NCBI RefSeq assembly: GCF_900199185.1
Contig: NZ_OBMI01000001.1
Coordinates: 1,116,001-1,180,000, forward strand
Reading direction: 5' to 3'
DNA: 64,000 nt
Source: Sphingomonas guangdongensis
GTDB lineage: Bacteria; Pseudomonadota; Alphaproteobacteria; Sphingomonadales; Sphingomonadaceae
Positions 19,394-28,706 of the stretch are shown here, piece by piece. Each line of letters starts with the position of its first letter. Positions within the stretch are counted from its first letter, which is position 1. The notes under the pieces were generated by a model, which was given only the letters and a program-made list of their open reading frames with translations, did no database searches and had not been told where the DNA came from. The translations under genes and the position numbers were made by a program.

Positions 19394-20725
19394 ATGACCG
19401 ATTTCGCGCGACAGGGTTGGACCGCCGAACAGGGCAGAACGCTGTCGCGTCCTGCCGGCCGCTCGCTCTACGACTTCCGCAGCGACGGTCTGGTAGCCGG
19501 CATCTTCTTCCGGGTCCTGCTCCTGGTTGCGCCAATCCAGAGCATCCTGCTGACCCCCGTTCAGGGCAGCACGCCAGCCTATCTGCTCGTGCTGCTATGT
19601 CCGCTCCTCCTCATCGCCAATGATCAACGGTATTTCCAAGTCCTGTCATTCTTTGCGATCTTTACAACTTGTTATATTGCATATCTCGTTTTGAGCCTCT
19701 CCAGCTTCGCTATCGATCAGCCAGATATGAGTAGGCTAACCGTCATCAGAGATGTGCGCATCTTCGGATACCTGAGACAGACGCATGTTACGCAAGGAGT
19801 TTACCTACTTGCAGCATTAGGATTTTACTTTCTAGTATATAAGTATTGGCAGGAATCGTTCCTCAAGTACGCTTACTACGGTATAATGCTACTTAGCGTA
19901 TATGGTTTCTACGAGTTTGTATTCTATGCGATGTTTCACATCAATGGGGACTTTCTCTCCAATCGAAACTTTGGTGATCTAGAAACAGCCGCGGCAGGAG
20001 CAGGCGAGAACCTGTCGGTCACCGGCAGTCGGCTGCAGACTTCGAACCTGTTTGGCGCCGGTTACATGCGGCTGAAAAGCCTTACGGCCGAGCCGTCCAT
20101 GTACGCGCTAAGCGTGACCCCATTCGCCGTGTACGCCTATGGGCGTCGCTGGTGGCTGATCTTCATGCTTCTGGCGATGTCGCTGGCGCTGTCGACGTCA
20201 ACTACGGCCGTTATCGGCCTTGGCGTCGGCATGGCCTGGATCGAGGCGAGGCGACGGCCGGAGACGGTACTTTACCTGGGGGCAGCAATCTTCACCCTGG
20301 CGCTGCTCTACGCCACCGCGGATCCCGTGCGAACCGTCCTCGACACACTGGCATTTGGAAAGCTCGATACGATTTCAGGCAACGAGCGTCTGGCATACTT
20401 CTGGACGCATTCGGCCGTGCCGTTCGACGGAAATCCTGTTCGGGCGCTCTTCGGACTCGGATTTGGTACCGTGCGATCGGGCGATATGCTGTCGAACCTT
20501 CTCGCCAATGTCGGGCTTGTCGGCGTCATCCTCTATTCGGCGCTTATGCTCGCACCGTGCTTTCTTCTGAAGGATGGTGACGACAGCCTCGCCGTAGTGG
20601 CTACTCTTCTCGCCACATTCTCGATGGTGATGCTCACGGTGCCCGAATATGGTTATCTGCCGCCGTGGTTCATGCTCGCTTTGGCATATGTCCGAGTGCA
20701 GCAGCAGCGTGCACGATCCGGCTAA
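19394..20725 (+). CDS. Polysaccharide polymerase (Wzy/O-antigen ligase-like membrane protein)
   Basis: A 443-residue polytopic membrane protein with about 10-12 hydrophobic segments and a larger extracytoplasmic stretch around residues 190-240 (FGDLETAAAGAGENLSVTGSR through LKSLTAEPSMYA). The pattern LTAEPSMYALSV and later FGLGFGTVRSGDMLSNLLANVGLVGV fits Wzy/WaaL-type proteins, in which short Arg/Glu-containing loops contact the polymer. As usual, primary-sequence conservation is low, so the call rests on topology and on context with wzx. The ATG at 19394 gives a cytoplasmic N-terminus. Bases 19621-19980 are unusually A+T-rich (my count about 41% G+C), a sign of foreign origin. Confidence 0.72.
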   Translation: MTDFARQGWTAEQGRTLSRPAGRSLYDFRSDGLVAGIFFRVLLLVAPIQSILLTPVQGSTPAYLLVLLCPLLLIANDQRYFQVLSFFAIFTTCYIAYLVLSLSSFAIDQPDMSRLTVIRDVRIFGYLRQTHVTQGVYLLAALGFYFLVYKYWQESFLKYAYYGIMLLSVYGFYEFVFYAMFHINGDFLSNRNFGDLETAAAGAGENLSVTGSRLQTSNLFGAGYMRLKSLTAEPSMYALSVTPFAVYAYGRRWWLIFMLLAMSLALSTSTTAVIGLGVGMAWIEARRRPETVLYLGAAIFTLALLYATADPVRTVLDTLAFGKLDTISGNERLAYFWTHSAVPFDGNPVRALFGLGFGTVRSGDMLSNLLANVGLVGVILYSALMLAPCFLLKDGDDSLAVVATLLATFSMVMLTVPEYGYLPPWFMLALAYVRVQQQRARSG

Positions 20726-20749
20726 TTGCAAATGCAGCGTTTGATCCGC

Positions 20750-21496
20750 TCAGCGCTTGCGAAATCGCAGGCTCATCGCGCTTGGCAGTACACGTCGTAG
20801 TATCGGTGCCGCATCAAGCGCGGCATAATAGAAAGCTTTCTTGGGGGTCGGATGAATGATGTCCGCTCTCGCAAATCGATCAAGCTGCATGTCGTTTGCT
20901 GAGGCAAGCTTTTCCATGTCGTCAAGGATCAGCAAGTCTTCGTGAACTTCCGGCCGGATACGATTGACCCGCTTCAGAGCCACCGGATACGTCAGTCGCG
21001 AACAGACGGGCTCACCGAGATACAGAAGGACGCCGCCCGGCCGCAGGATTCGGGAAACTTCGGTTAGCGTTCGAGCGTGGTCACCAAAGTGATGCGCGGC
21101 TTGGAAAGCATACACCACGTCACAGGATTGGTCATCCATCGGGATAGCGTAGCTCGTGCACGCGAAGCTGCCGTCTAGCTTAACCCGGAAGATATTCTCC
21201 CACATCGGCGCAGAAGCGATACCGGAGGCGCTGATGTCTGAACCGATCACCTCTGCGTCAGGATAGCGGGCCTTCACCAGACACGAAGACCATAGCTGTC
21301 CGCCGCCGAGTTCGAGTACCGTTTTCGCGCGGCTGAATTCACCAGCAAACCGCTCTAACTCGGAGGCGAACACCGGCGCTTCGGACATCTTATTAAGAAG
21401 ATTGTCGATCGAAAAGGTGCCCGCTCCCTCGGTGGAAGATTGTTCCCAGAAGTGGAGTTCGAGTCGCTCGCGTTCAGCCTGTGTGATTACTGACAT
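20750..21496 (-). CDS. Class I SAM-dependent methyltransferase
   Basis: A 248-residue methyltransferase. Motif I is VLELGGGQLWSS (near 60); VIGSDIS with the acidic ribose-binding Asp is near 84; DVVYAFQAAHHF (motif IV) near 125; and ILRPGGVLLYLGEP (motif VI) near 150. Upstream of the fold a short helical segment (residues 1-50) may bind substrate. Placed among sugar genes it may O-methylate a sugar of the repeat unit or a terminal residue to stop chain growth; this is an inference. G+C looks lower than in neighbours, like the polymerase gene beside it. Confidence 0.8.
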   Translation of the reverse strand: MSVITQAERERLELHFWEQSSTEGAGTFSIDNLLNKMSEAPVFASELERFAGEFSRAKTVLELGGGQLWSSCLVKARYPDAEVIGSDISASGIASAPMWENIFRVKLDGSFACTSYAIPMDDQSCDVVYAFQAAHHFGDHARTLTEVSRILRPGGVLLYLGEPVCSRLTYPVALKRVNRIRPEVHEDLLILDDMEKLASANDMQLDRFARADIIHPTPKKAFYYAALDAAPILRRVLPSAMSLRFRKR

Positions 21497-21588
21497 GTCG
21501 ATCCTCGGTGTCGTGCGGCGATCCTCGGCAAGGCCGCAGGTGCGTTCCGGATCAGCTAACAGTATGCCTAACGCTGCGCAATCCGACG

Positions 21589-22446
21589 TTACTCAGACGT
21601 GCGCTCATTGTTATACATCCACGCCAGCGTGTCCTCCAGCGTGCGCGCTTCCCAATGCGGCAACGTCGCACGGAGCCGCGCGATGTCGCCGCCGAGCACG
21701 GGCACGTCATTCGCGCGCACAAAGGCGGGGTTGACCGCCACGTCCATGCGATGCCCGCTCAAGCCTTCAAGTATCTGCACGATGTCACCGATCGACGACA
21801 CACGGCCCGTCGCCAGGTTGATGACGTCGGGTATCTCATCGGCAAGGACCAGTCCGGCATAGGCGCTCGCCACCGATCGCACGTCGCCGAAGTCGCGCTG
21901 CACCCAGGTGTTGCCGAGCTCGATGCGCTCGGTCCTGCGGCGGAAGTGAGCAACGATCTTGGGGATGAGGTATTCATCACCCTGGCCGACGCCGGTGTAG
22001 TTGAAGGGCCGTGTCACCGCCAGCTGCAGCCGATCGTTCCAGCGGGCGGCGCCCCACTCCGCCGCGAGTTTGCTGAGCGCGTAATGGTTCGCCGGGCGGG
22101 TCGGCGCACCTTCCGCGATCAGCCCGGTCGCGCCGGGGCCGTACACCTGGGCGCTGCTGGCGATGATCACCCGAGCGCCCGGCCGATGCCGGGCGATCGC
22201 GTCCAGCAGGCGGTAGGTGCCGAGCTGGTTGACCTGGTAGAAGGAAACCCAGTCGGCATCCCCGACGAAGGCCTTGGCCGCGAGGTGGATCACGCGATCG
22301 AGATCCGTTTCGGCGACAGCCCGATCAATCGCTGCGCCGTCGAGCAGGTCGGCCGATAGGGCGACGCAGGTTGCCCCGGCCGCGGTCAGCGCCTCTGCCA
22401 CGTATCGGCCGGTGAAGCCGTCAGCACCGGTAAGCGCAACCCGCAT
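21589..22446 (-). CDS. rmd: GDP-4-keto-6-deoxy-D-mannose reductase (GDP-D-rhamnose synthase) candidate
   Basis: A 285-residue extended SDR. It has GADGFTGRYVAEAL (NAD(P)-binding, residue 7 on), HLAAKAFVGDADW, an ASSAQVYG active-site loop with Ser, and NHYALSKLAAEW with the Tyr/Lys pair; FNYTGVGQ and the R-DF-DV block (QRDFGDVRSV) follow. These features match the Rmd/GDP-6-deoxy-mannose reductase group, which makes GDP-D-rhamnose from the Gmd product. The gmd gene is present in the same locus. The ATG at 22446 was chosen because GADG begins seven residues later. An epimerase of different specificity cannot be fully excluded. Confidence 0.8.
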   Translation of the reverse strand: MRVALTGADGFTGRYVAEALTAAGATCVALSADLLDGAAIDRAVAETDLDRVIHLAAKAFVGDADWVSFYQVNQLGTYRLLDAIARHRPGARVIIASSAQVYGPGATGLIAEGAPTRPANHYALSKLAAEWGAARWNDRLQLAVTRPFNYTGVGQGDEYLIPKIVAHFRRRTERIELGNTWVQRDFGDVRSVASAYAGLVLADEIPDVINLATGRVSSIGDIVQILEGLSGHRMDVAVNPAFVRANDVPVLGGDIARLRATLPHWEARTLEDTLAWMYNNERTSE

Positions 22447-22553
22447 GCTGCGTGGGTAGCGGCAGCGCCGCATCATGGCCATAGCCCCGCACCGGCATTT
22501 ACCTCGCCTCTATCGCGCGCTAGCGACCGGACCCGCGCGGACGAGAGGAGCTC

Positions 22554-23438
22554 ATGACGCAACCCCGGCCCTCGTCCGACCCGATCTTTGACGTGGTAAG
22601 CGTCAAGGGGTTCGGCGACCTCGTGATTGCGTTGACGTGCCTGGCACGCGTCCGCCCGGAGTGCCGTCACCGGATCCACCTGCTTGTCGGGCGGCACCTG
22701 CAACCGCTGCTCGCCGTCTTGGATGTGCCGTTCGGCTCGACGGTCCTGGACCATCCGGATGCGGGGCCCGCCGCGCTGTTCCAGGTGCGCAGCCGCTCGC
22801 CGCTGGCCGTGCTGCGCAGTGCAGTGGGTGTCAGGCGCGGATTGCGGCGCGCTTCGACCGCGAACGGCCGCGTGCTCGTGTTCGACGAGATGGATGCCCG
22901 CCATCGCTTCCTCGCGGGAGGTAGGACCGCTCGTCCGCTTCCGCCGAGCGACAATCTTTACCGTTCCTGGGCGCTGTTCCTCGATGGCGAGAAGCTGACG
23001 TTGCCCGCACACGCGCCCGTCCCTATGCCGCACGGGCGACGGCTGCACATCTTTCCCGGCGCACGGGAGGCGGAACGGCGCTTCTCGCTGGACCTGCTAC
23101 GCGCGTTGGTGAGTGAAGCACGGCAGGAGGGCCTCGAGCCGGTCGTGTACACGGTGGATGGCGAATTGCCTGAGTTGAACGACGGATCCCTGCCGCTCGA
23201 GGTGATGCCGCGCGACTTCGGACGGACTCTCGCGGCGGTCAAAGCCGCCGACCGGGTCATCAGCGCCGACAGCATGACGGCGCACCTTGCCGAGCACCTG
23301 AACAAGCCGGTCTACGTCCTTGCGCCACGCGAGAAGTTCTTCTGGCTACCGCTGAGCGCGGCAACGGCCGGCCGGCACGCGTTGTTCAGCCAGCCATCGG
23401 CAGAGACGACCCTGCCGGAGTTCCTGCGCGACGCTTGA
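22554..23438 (+). CDS. Glycosyltransferase family 9-like protein
   Basis: A 294-residue protein shorter than classical heptosyltransferases. The N-terminal domain opens VVSVKGFGDLVIALTCLARV, a GT9-type acceptor loop with Gly-Asp. The second half has HIFPGAREAERRFS (where GT9 has HPGA) and DRVISADSMTAHLAEHLNKPVYVLAP (the GT9 D/S-x-G/T-x-H-A region). Such divergence is common in polysaccharide loci. GAGAGGAGCTC just before the ATG is a good ribosome site. Together with hldE and gmhB a heptose donor is plausible. The convergent gmhB ends four bases after it. Confidence 0.75.
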   Translation: MTQPRPSSDPIFDVVSVKGFGDLVIALTCLARVRPECRHRIHLLVGRHLQPLLAVLDVPFGSTVLDHPDAGPAALFQVRSRSPLAVLRSAVGVRRGLRRASTANGRVLVFDEMDARHRFLAGGRTARPLPPSDNLYRSWALFLDGEKLTLPAHAPVPMPHGRRLHIFPGAREAERRFSLDLLRALVSEARQEGLEPVVYTVDGELPELNDGSLPLEVMPRDFGRTLAAVKAADRVISADSMTAHLAEHLNKPVYVLAPREKFFWLPLSAATAGRHALFSQPSAETTLPEFLRDA

Positions 23439-23442
23439 TCGG

Positions 23443-23982
23443 TCAAACCTCGCGGCGCCTTGCGCCCTGCAGTCCTCGTGATTCGAGCACGTCAGTGAGG
23501 AACGCCAACAGGTCACCTCCCTCGAACAGGTATCCGGCCACGCCTGCCGCGCGGGCAGCATCCATGTCGGATTGCTTGTCACCGATCATGATCGATCGCG
23601 TCAGATCGATGTTCCACGCTTCCGCAAGATGGAGGATCATGCCGGGTGCGGGCTTGCGACAGTCGCAGGATCGCCGATAGCGCGCCACCACGGCATCCGG
23701 ATGATGGGGGCAGAAGCGAACGTCGTCGATCAGGCCGCCGTCCACCGCCAGGCGCCGACGCAGTTCCGTGTTGAAGGTCGCTAGGGCCGACTCGTCATAG
23801 AGGCCGCGCGCGATCCCGGACTGGTTCGTGACGACGAACACCAGCAGCCCTGCCGCTCGACAAGCCGCCAGTGCCGCGCCGGCACCCTTGATCAGCTCCA
23901 GCCGATCAATCTCGAAGGTATAGCCATGGTCGACGTTCAGGACCCCGTCGCGGTCGAAGAAGGCTGCCGGCGTTCCGCTCAT
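23443..23982 (-). CDS. gmhB: D-glycero-beta-D-manno-heptose-1,7-bisphosphate 7-phosphatase
   Basis: HAD-family phosphatase that removes the 7-phosphate between the two HldE reactions. The 179-residue protein has FFDRDGVLN with nucleophile Asp10 and acid/base Asp12, VVTNQSGIARG (motif II), the GmhB-specific zinc-binding Cys/His loop (CPHHPD then CDCRKPAPGM near 92-115), and GDKQSDMDAARAAG (motif IV). Length and zinc loop distinguish it from histidinol-phosphatases, though the families overlap. It faces left, divergent from the SpsB-like gene. Confidence 0.9.
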   Translation of the reverse strand: MSGTPAAFFDRDGVLNVDHGYTFEIDRLELIKGAGAALAACRAAGLLVFVVTNQSGIARGLYDESALATFNTELRRRLAVDGGLIDDVRFCPHHPDAVVARYRRSCDCRKPAPGMILHLAEAWNIDLTRSIMIGDKQSDMDAARAAGVAGYLFEGGDLLAFLTDVLESRGLQGARRREV

Positions 23983-24055
23983 CTACCGCCCTATGTCACG
24001 AGTCGCGATGCTCGTCATGCGGGACCTAGCCGCTGCCGCCCACGCCATAACGGCC

Positions 24056-24070
24056 GCATGATAATCATGC
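24056..24070. promoter_or_regulatory. 15-base inverted repeat in the gmhB/spsB-like divergent gap
   Basis: Arms GCATGAT and ATCATGC flank a single central A. It lies 74 bases before the gmhB start (leftward) and 156 bases before the rightward gene, in a 243-base gap that is relatively A+T-rich. Size and symmetry suit a dimeric regulator. Nothing identifies the regulator. Confidence 0.35.
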
Positions 24071-24130
24071 TGACAGCGAAACGATTTAGCTAAGTGGTGG
24101 TTTTCGCGGGATCATCGCCCGCCGTCCATA

Positions 24131-24159
24131 TTGTCTACGGGGCACCGCTCGGCTATTCG
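24131..24159 (+). promoter_or_regulatory. Candidate sigma-70 promoter for the SpsB-like gene
   Basis: TTGTCT at 24131-24136 and TATTCG at 24154-24159 are separated by 17 bases. The -35 matches 4/6 and the -10 only 3/6, so this is a modest candidate. It would give a leader of about 60 bases before the GTG start at 24226. Confidence 0.35.
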
Positions 24160-24225
24160 CAAGCGCAGCAATGCCGCGATTTATCGAGTAGTTGAGACCC
24201 GCGCGGCTGAGTAGAAGGGGCGCTG

Positions 24226-25650
24226 GTGACCGAGTACCAGAAGATTTCGCCTGGCGCCGGAAAGCCTGTTCTGACCGACGAGGTCGGCTCGGCACTGCCC
24301 GAGGTGGTGCACGCGCTCGCCCGGCGCGTCAAGCATCGCCGCGCGCTTCGTATCCTCGCGCTCATCGGCGACGTCGTCGCCATCTTCCTCTCCTTCGCCG
24401 CGGCGGCGACCGTCTGGTACGGCAATCCGCTCGACAATCAGGCGCGCGACACGGTGGCGGCGATCGTTCCGATCTACGTCCTGATCGGGCTCACTCAGCA
24501 CATCTTCACCATGGCGCTGATCGCGCGGGCAAAGGTGAGCGCGTTTCGCGCCTGCGGGTCGCTCATCATCGCGATCGGCCTGGTCGGCCTAGTCGCCTTC
24601 TTCCTGCAGGCGGTCGGCGGCGTGTCGCGCGCGGTGGTCGGCCTCGGCACGGTCGCCGCGATCGTCTCGGTCGCGACCTTCCGGTCGTGGCTCGCGCTCC
24701 ATGCGCACAAGCTGCTGGGCGAGGTCACGATCAACGAGGTCGTGATCCGCGACGGCGTCGCCGGCGATGTTCATCACGGCAGCATCGTGCTCGACGCGAC
24801 CCGCGACAACATCGGCCTGCGCCTCGACAGTCCGGCGATGCTCGACCGGCTCGGCCGCTGCCTCCAGCGCGCGGACCGCGTCATCGTGATGTGCCCGCCC
24901 GAACGCCGGGTCGACTGGGTGAGTGCGCTGAAGAGCGCCAACGTCAACGGCGAGATCCGCGCCGGCGAGCTCGACGCGATCGGGGCGATCGGACTGCGCA
25001 GCTACAATGGCGGCACCACGCTGGCCGTCGCCAGCGCACCGCTCGCCCTCTCCGATCAGGTGCTGAAACGCGCGCTCGACCTCTCGCTGGTGATCGCCGC
25101 CATGCCCGTCGTCCTGCCGATCATGGCGGCGACGGCACTCGCGGTGAAGCTCGACAGCAGGGGACCGGTGTTCTTCCGCCAGCCGCGCGTCGGGCTCGGT
25201 AACCGCGTATTCCGCATGTACAAGTTCCGCAGCATGCGGGTGGCGCAGGGCGACCTGGCCGGCAGCACGTCTACCCGGCGCAACGACAGTCGGATCACGC
25301 GCGTCGGCGCCTTCATCCGCAAGACCAGCCTGGACGAGCTGCCGCAGGTGCTGAACGTGCTGACCGGCGACATGAGCATCGTCGGCCCGCGCCCGCATCC
25401 ACTCGAGTGCAAGGCGGAGGACCAGCTGTTCTGGGACATCGACGGCCGCTACTGGCACCGCCACGCGGTCAAGCCGGGGATGACCGGCCTTGCGCAGATC
25501 CGCGGCTTCCGCGGCGCGACGGAGACCACGTCGGACCTCACCAACCGGCTTCAGGCCGACCTGGAATATGTGTCCGGCTGGTCGCTGTGGCGTGACCTGG
25601 CGATCATCGTCGCGACGTTCCGGGTGCTCTCGCACAAGAACGCCTTCTGA
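24226..25650 (+). CDS. Undecaprenyl-phosphate sugar-1-phosphate transferase (SpsB/GelB-like priming enzyme)
   Basis: A 474-residue polyprenyl glycosyl-phosphotransferase. The N-terminal half has four hydrophobic segments (about residues 45-65, 80-100, 107-127, 135-152) and a cytoplasmic CoA-binding-like domain. The C-terminal catalytic module begins at a membrane re-entrant helix (LKRALDLSLVIAAMPVVLPIMA near 285) and has FFRQPRVGLGNRVFRMYKFRSM, TSLDELPQVLNVLTGDMSIVGPRP, and a conserved KPGMTGLAQI. This is the sphingan-type initiator that loads the first sugar phosphate (glucose in SpsB) onto the lipid carrier. Start GTG at 24226 with AGAAGGGG about six bases before it. Confidence 0.88.
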   Translation: MTEYQKISPGAGKPVLTDEVGSALPEVVHALARRVKHRRALRILALIGDVVAIFLSFAAAATVWYGNPLDNQARDTVAAIVPIYVLIGLTQHIFTMALIARAKVSAFRACGSLIIAIGLVGLVAFFLQAVGGVSRAVVGLGTVAAIVSVATFRSWLALHAHKLLGEVTINEVVIRDGVAGDVHHGSIVLDATRDNIGLRLDSPAMLDRLGRCLQRADRVIVMCPPERRVDWVSALKSANVNGEIRAGELDAIGAIGLRSYNGGTTLAVASAPLALSDQVLKRALDLSLVIAAMPVVLPIMAATALAVKLDSRGPVFFRQPRVGLGNRVFRMYKFRSMRVAQGDLAGSTSTRRNDSRITRVGAFIRKTSLDELPQVLNVLTGDMSIVGPRPHPLECKAEDQLFWDIDGRYWHRHAVKPGMTGLAQIRGFRGATETTSDLTNRLQADLEYVSGWSLWRDLAIIVATFRVLSHKNAF

Positions 25651-25695
25651 TCGCGTCGGCGGCGTCGGGGCATGGTCCCCGCGCCGCCGCCGTGA

Positions 25696-28578
25696 TCAGC
25701 GCGCCTGCTTCTCCGGCACCACGGCCAGCGACCACTCGCGGCTGGGCTGGAGGTACTTGCCCGCGAGCTGCTGCACCTCCTGCGGCGTGATGCTGGTCAG
25801 GTCGGTGGCGATGGTCTGGATCGCCGCCAGGCGCTTCGGATCCTGCGTGCCGCCCTCTGTCTGCGCCAGCCAGAACTGGTTGCCGGTCGACAGGCGCGCG
25901 ACCAGCTGCACCACCGGCACCAGCGCGCGGCGGAGCTCATCCGGCTCGACCGGTCGCGCGACCAGGTCGGCGGCAATGCCGCGCGCGAGCTCGTAGAAGA
26001 ACGCCGTCTTGTCGGGCGGCACCATGCCGATCGCCATGATCCGCCCGCCGGCGGGCATGCCGGTCGGCCAGCTCGCCGCGACGTTGGGCGTGTAGCTGAC
26101 CCCGGCCTCCGAGCGCAGCTTGTCGAGCAGGCGATCGCGGAAGATGGCGGCGAGCACCTCCATCTTGCGGCCCTCGCCGATCGTGTCCGAACCGCCGCCG
26201 GTCGGCCACGCGATCACGGCGGCGGCCTGGGTATCGGCGCCGGTGTGGGTGCGGGTGACCGCTTGCGCGACATGCGCGGGGAAGCGAGCGGTCGGCGACA
26301 GCGGTGCTGCGTCCTTGCGCGGCTTCAGCGCGCCAAAGGTCGCCGCCACGGCGTCGATCGCGGCCTGGCTCTTCACGTCGCCGAACACCTGCACCTCGAT
26401 CGGCCCGCTGGCGAGCAGCGGCGACCAGAATGCCTTGAACGCGGCCGCGTCGAGCTGCTCGATCTCCGCCCGCGTCGGCGTGCCCCAGCGCGGGTCGCCG
26501 TCGTGGATCAGCCGGTCGAGGTCACGGGTCAGGACGCCGTCGGGGGAGGAGCCGAGCGCGGCATAGCTGGTCAGCAGCACCGCGCGGGCGCGCGCCACCG
26601 GCTTCGGGTCCCAGCCCGGCGACTGAAGCTTGGCGGCGAGCAGGCGCAACTGGTCGGTCAGGTCCTCGGCCGATGTCGTGCCGCCCATCACGAAGGCATC
26701 GTCGTCGATCTTGAAATCGAACCCGATCCGGCGTCCGCCGGTCAGCCGGTCGAGTTCCTCCTGCCCGAGCTTGCCGACGCCGCTCGCCATCAGCGCGAGG
26801 TTGCCGGCGAACGCCGGTGTGGCGCGGTCGGATGGCAGTGCCTGCAAGCCCCGGCCGAAGCGGACGCGCACGTAGACGCGGCTCGCCTCAGACGGGTTCT
26901 CGAACAGAAGCAGGCGCACGCCGTTTGCGAAGTCGATCTGCTCCATCTTGGGGTCGGGGACAGCAACCGTGCGGGCGACGATCTTGCCCGGCTGGCCGAG
27001 CCGCGGCAGCTGGTCAAAGCTGACCTTCGACAGGCGGGCGTTGGCGGCGGTGCCGCCCTTCACCTCGGCATCGAGCGCAGCCTGGAGCTGGGCGGGCACG
27101 TTCTCGCCCGGCGTGCGGGTGTTCACGACCGCGCGCACCGCGACGCCAGAGAACACCGCCTTCGCCGACGACTGCACCGCCGCGGGGGTGAACATCCGCT
27201 TGTCGACCGCGCCCTGAAAGATCGCGAGGCTGGTCGCGGCGGTGGTGGTCGTCTCCTTGATGTCGACCGCCTCGACCAGGTCGTCGGCCTTCTTGGCGCC
27301 CGCCTCGACTCTGGCGCTGGCGACGCTCGCCTGCATGTTGGCGCGGATCTCGGTCAGCTCGCGGTCGATCTCCGCCTGGCTCGGCGGGGTCGCGACCGCA
27401 TCGGCGATGGCGGCGCGGACGTCCTTCAGCGCCGCCTGCCAGTCGTCGGCGAGCGGCAGGATCGAGACAAAGGTGCCATTGGCGGAGCGGGACACGTCCT
27501 CCAGGTCGGCCGACGCGGTGATGAAGCTGCCCCCGGCGCGCGCGCGCGATTCGAGGCGGCGGTTGACGATGCGGATCGCGACCATGTCGATCATCCGCTT
27601 CTGGTTGAAGATCACCGTGTCGTCGCCGACCGTCCAGGGACGGAGGTAGGCGAGGCTGACGACCGGGGGCAGCGACGATTCGACCAGCGCCGCGGTGTTG
27701 GTCTTCTGCGGCGTCGGCGTGCCGAAGTCGGGCGCCTTCTCCGCCGGGCCGACGCCCTTCCAGTCGCCGAACGCGCGGACGATCTCGCGCTCGAACACCG
27801 CCGGGTCCATGTCGCCCGACACGACCACGACCGCGCGCTCGGGCCGGTACCAGCGGTTGTGGAAGGCGGTGACCGACGCCGAGGTTGCGGCGGCCAGCGC
27901 CTCCGTGGTCCCGATCGGCGAGCGTTCGGCGAGCGGCTGTCCGGCGAAGAAGGTCGCGCGGGTAAGGTCGCCCAGCCGCACCTGCGGCCTGGGCTGCTCG
28001 CGCCCTTCGGCGATCACCACCGGCCGTTCGGCATCGAGCGCGGCCTGGGTGAGGCCCGGGCCCGTCATCATGCCGGACAGAATCTTCATGCTTTCCGCGA
28101 GACTCGTCTCGTTCGCCATCGGCAGATCGAGCTTGTAGACGGTCTGGGTGAAGCTGGTGGAGGCGTTGCTGTCCGCGCCGAAGGTGACGCCCATGCGCTG
28201 CCACACCCGCTTCGCCTCGCCGTCGGGCACGTGCTCGGACCCGCGGAAGCTCAGATGCTCGATGAGGTGGGCGAAGCCGCGCTCCGAATCGCGCTCCATC
28301 AGCGATCCCGCGTCGATGCGGACCCGGATCGCGACCTGCCCGGGCGGCACGCCGTTCTTGCGGACGGCATAGCGCAGCCCGTTCGGCAGCGTCCCGAATC
28401 GCCAGTCCGGATCGGGCGTGATATCGCTGCCCTTGTACAGCCACGCACTGCGATCGATCGCGAGCGACGGTGCGGGAGCAGCCGGAGCAGGGGCGGCGAC
28501 CTGCTGCGCGGGCAGCGCTGTGGCGAGCAGGAGCGGAAGGGCGAACGCGGAACGCAACGCGCGGGGAAGAAAGGCCAT
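25696..28578 (-). CDS. M16-family zinc metallopeptidase, periplasmic
   Basis: A 960-residue two-module insulinase/pitrilysin-type peptidase. An N-terminal signal peptide (ALRSAFALPLLLATALPAQQ) precedes a Pro/Ala linker. The inverted zinc motif HxxEH is HLIEH at 104-108, with the distal Glu region AALDAERPVVIAE about 75 residues on. The second, inactive-type M16 module runs from about residue 560 to the end. Two-domain forms like this degrade peptides inside a clamshell. The ATG at 28578 is preferred because the signal peptide starts there; an upstream extension to 28647 is unlikely. It converges on the SpsB-like gene with a 45-base gap. Confidence 0.9.
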   Translation of the reverse strand: MAFLPRALRSAFALPLLLATALPAQQVAAPAPAAPAPSLAIDRSAWLYKGSDITPDPDWRFGTLPNGLRYAVRKNGVPPGQVAIRVRIDAGSLMERDSERGFAHLIEHLSFRGSEHVPDGEAKRVWQRMGVTFGADSNASTSFTQTVYKLDLPMANETSLAESMKILSGMMTGPGLTQAALDAERPVVIAEGREQPRPQVRLGDLTRATFFAGQPLAERSPIGTTEALAAATSASVTAFHNRWYRPERAVVVVSGDMDPAVFEREIVRAFGDWKGVGPAEKAPDFGTPTPQKTNTAALVESSLPPVVSLAYLRPWTVGDDTVIFNQKRMIDMVAIRIVNRRLESRARAGGSFITASADLEDVSRSANGTFVSILPLADDWQAALKDVRAAIADAVATPPSQAEIDRELTEIRANMQASVASARVEAGAKKADDLVEAVDIKETTTTAATSLAIFQGAVDKRMFTPAAVQSSAKAVFSGVAVRAVVNTRTPGENVPAQLQAALDAEVKGGTAANARLSKVSFDQLPRLGQPGKIVARTVAVPDPKMEQIDFANGVRLLLFENPSEASRVYVRVRFGRGLQALPSDRATPAFAGNLALMASGVGKLGQEELDRLTGGRRIGFDFKIDDDAFVMGGTTSAEDLTDQLRLLAAKLQSPGWDPKPVARARAVLLTSYAALGSSPDGVLTRDLDRLIHDGDPRWGTPTRAEIEQLDAAAFKAFWSPLLASGPIEVQVFGDVKSQAAIDAVAATFGALKPRKDAAPLSPTARFPAHVAQAVTRTHTGADTQAAAVIAWPTGGGSDTIGEGRKMEVLAAIFRDRLLDKLRSEAGVSYTPNVAASWPTGMPAGGRIMAIGMVPPDKTAFFYELARGIAADLVARPVEPDELRRALVPVVQLVARLSTGNQFWLAQTEGGTQDPKRLAAIQTIATDLTSITPQEVQQLAGKYLQPSREWSLAVVPEKQAR

Positions 28579-28706
28579 TGCTTCCCTATCTAGGCTAAGC
28601 CCCGTCCGCCCGCCAGCGCCATGCTGCCAAGCGGCGCTTCTGCCCAACGAAGCGTTTCCTCGTGGCCCCGCTTGATCGGTCCGCCCGCACGCGCCACATG
28701 CCGCCC

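Noticed and set aside
26245-28593. 782-codon plus-strand frame opposite the M16 peptidase
   Set aside because: Antisense shadow; repetitive Arg/Gly/Asp composition, no domain, and the peptidase strand has signal peptide and HLIEH.
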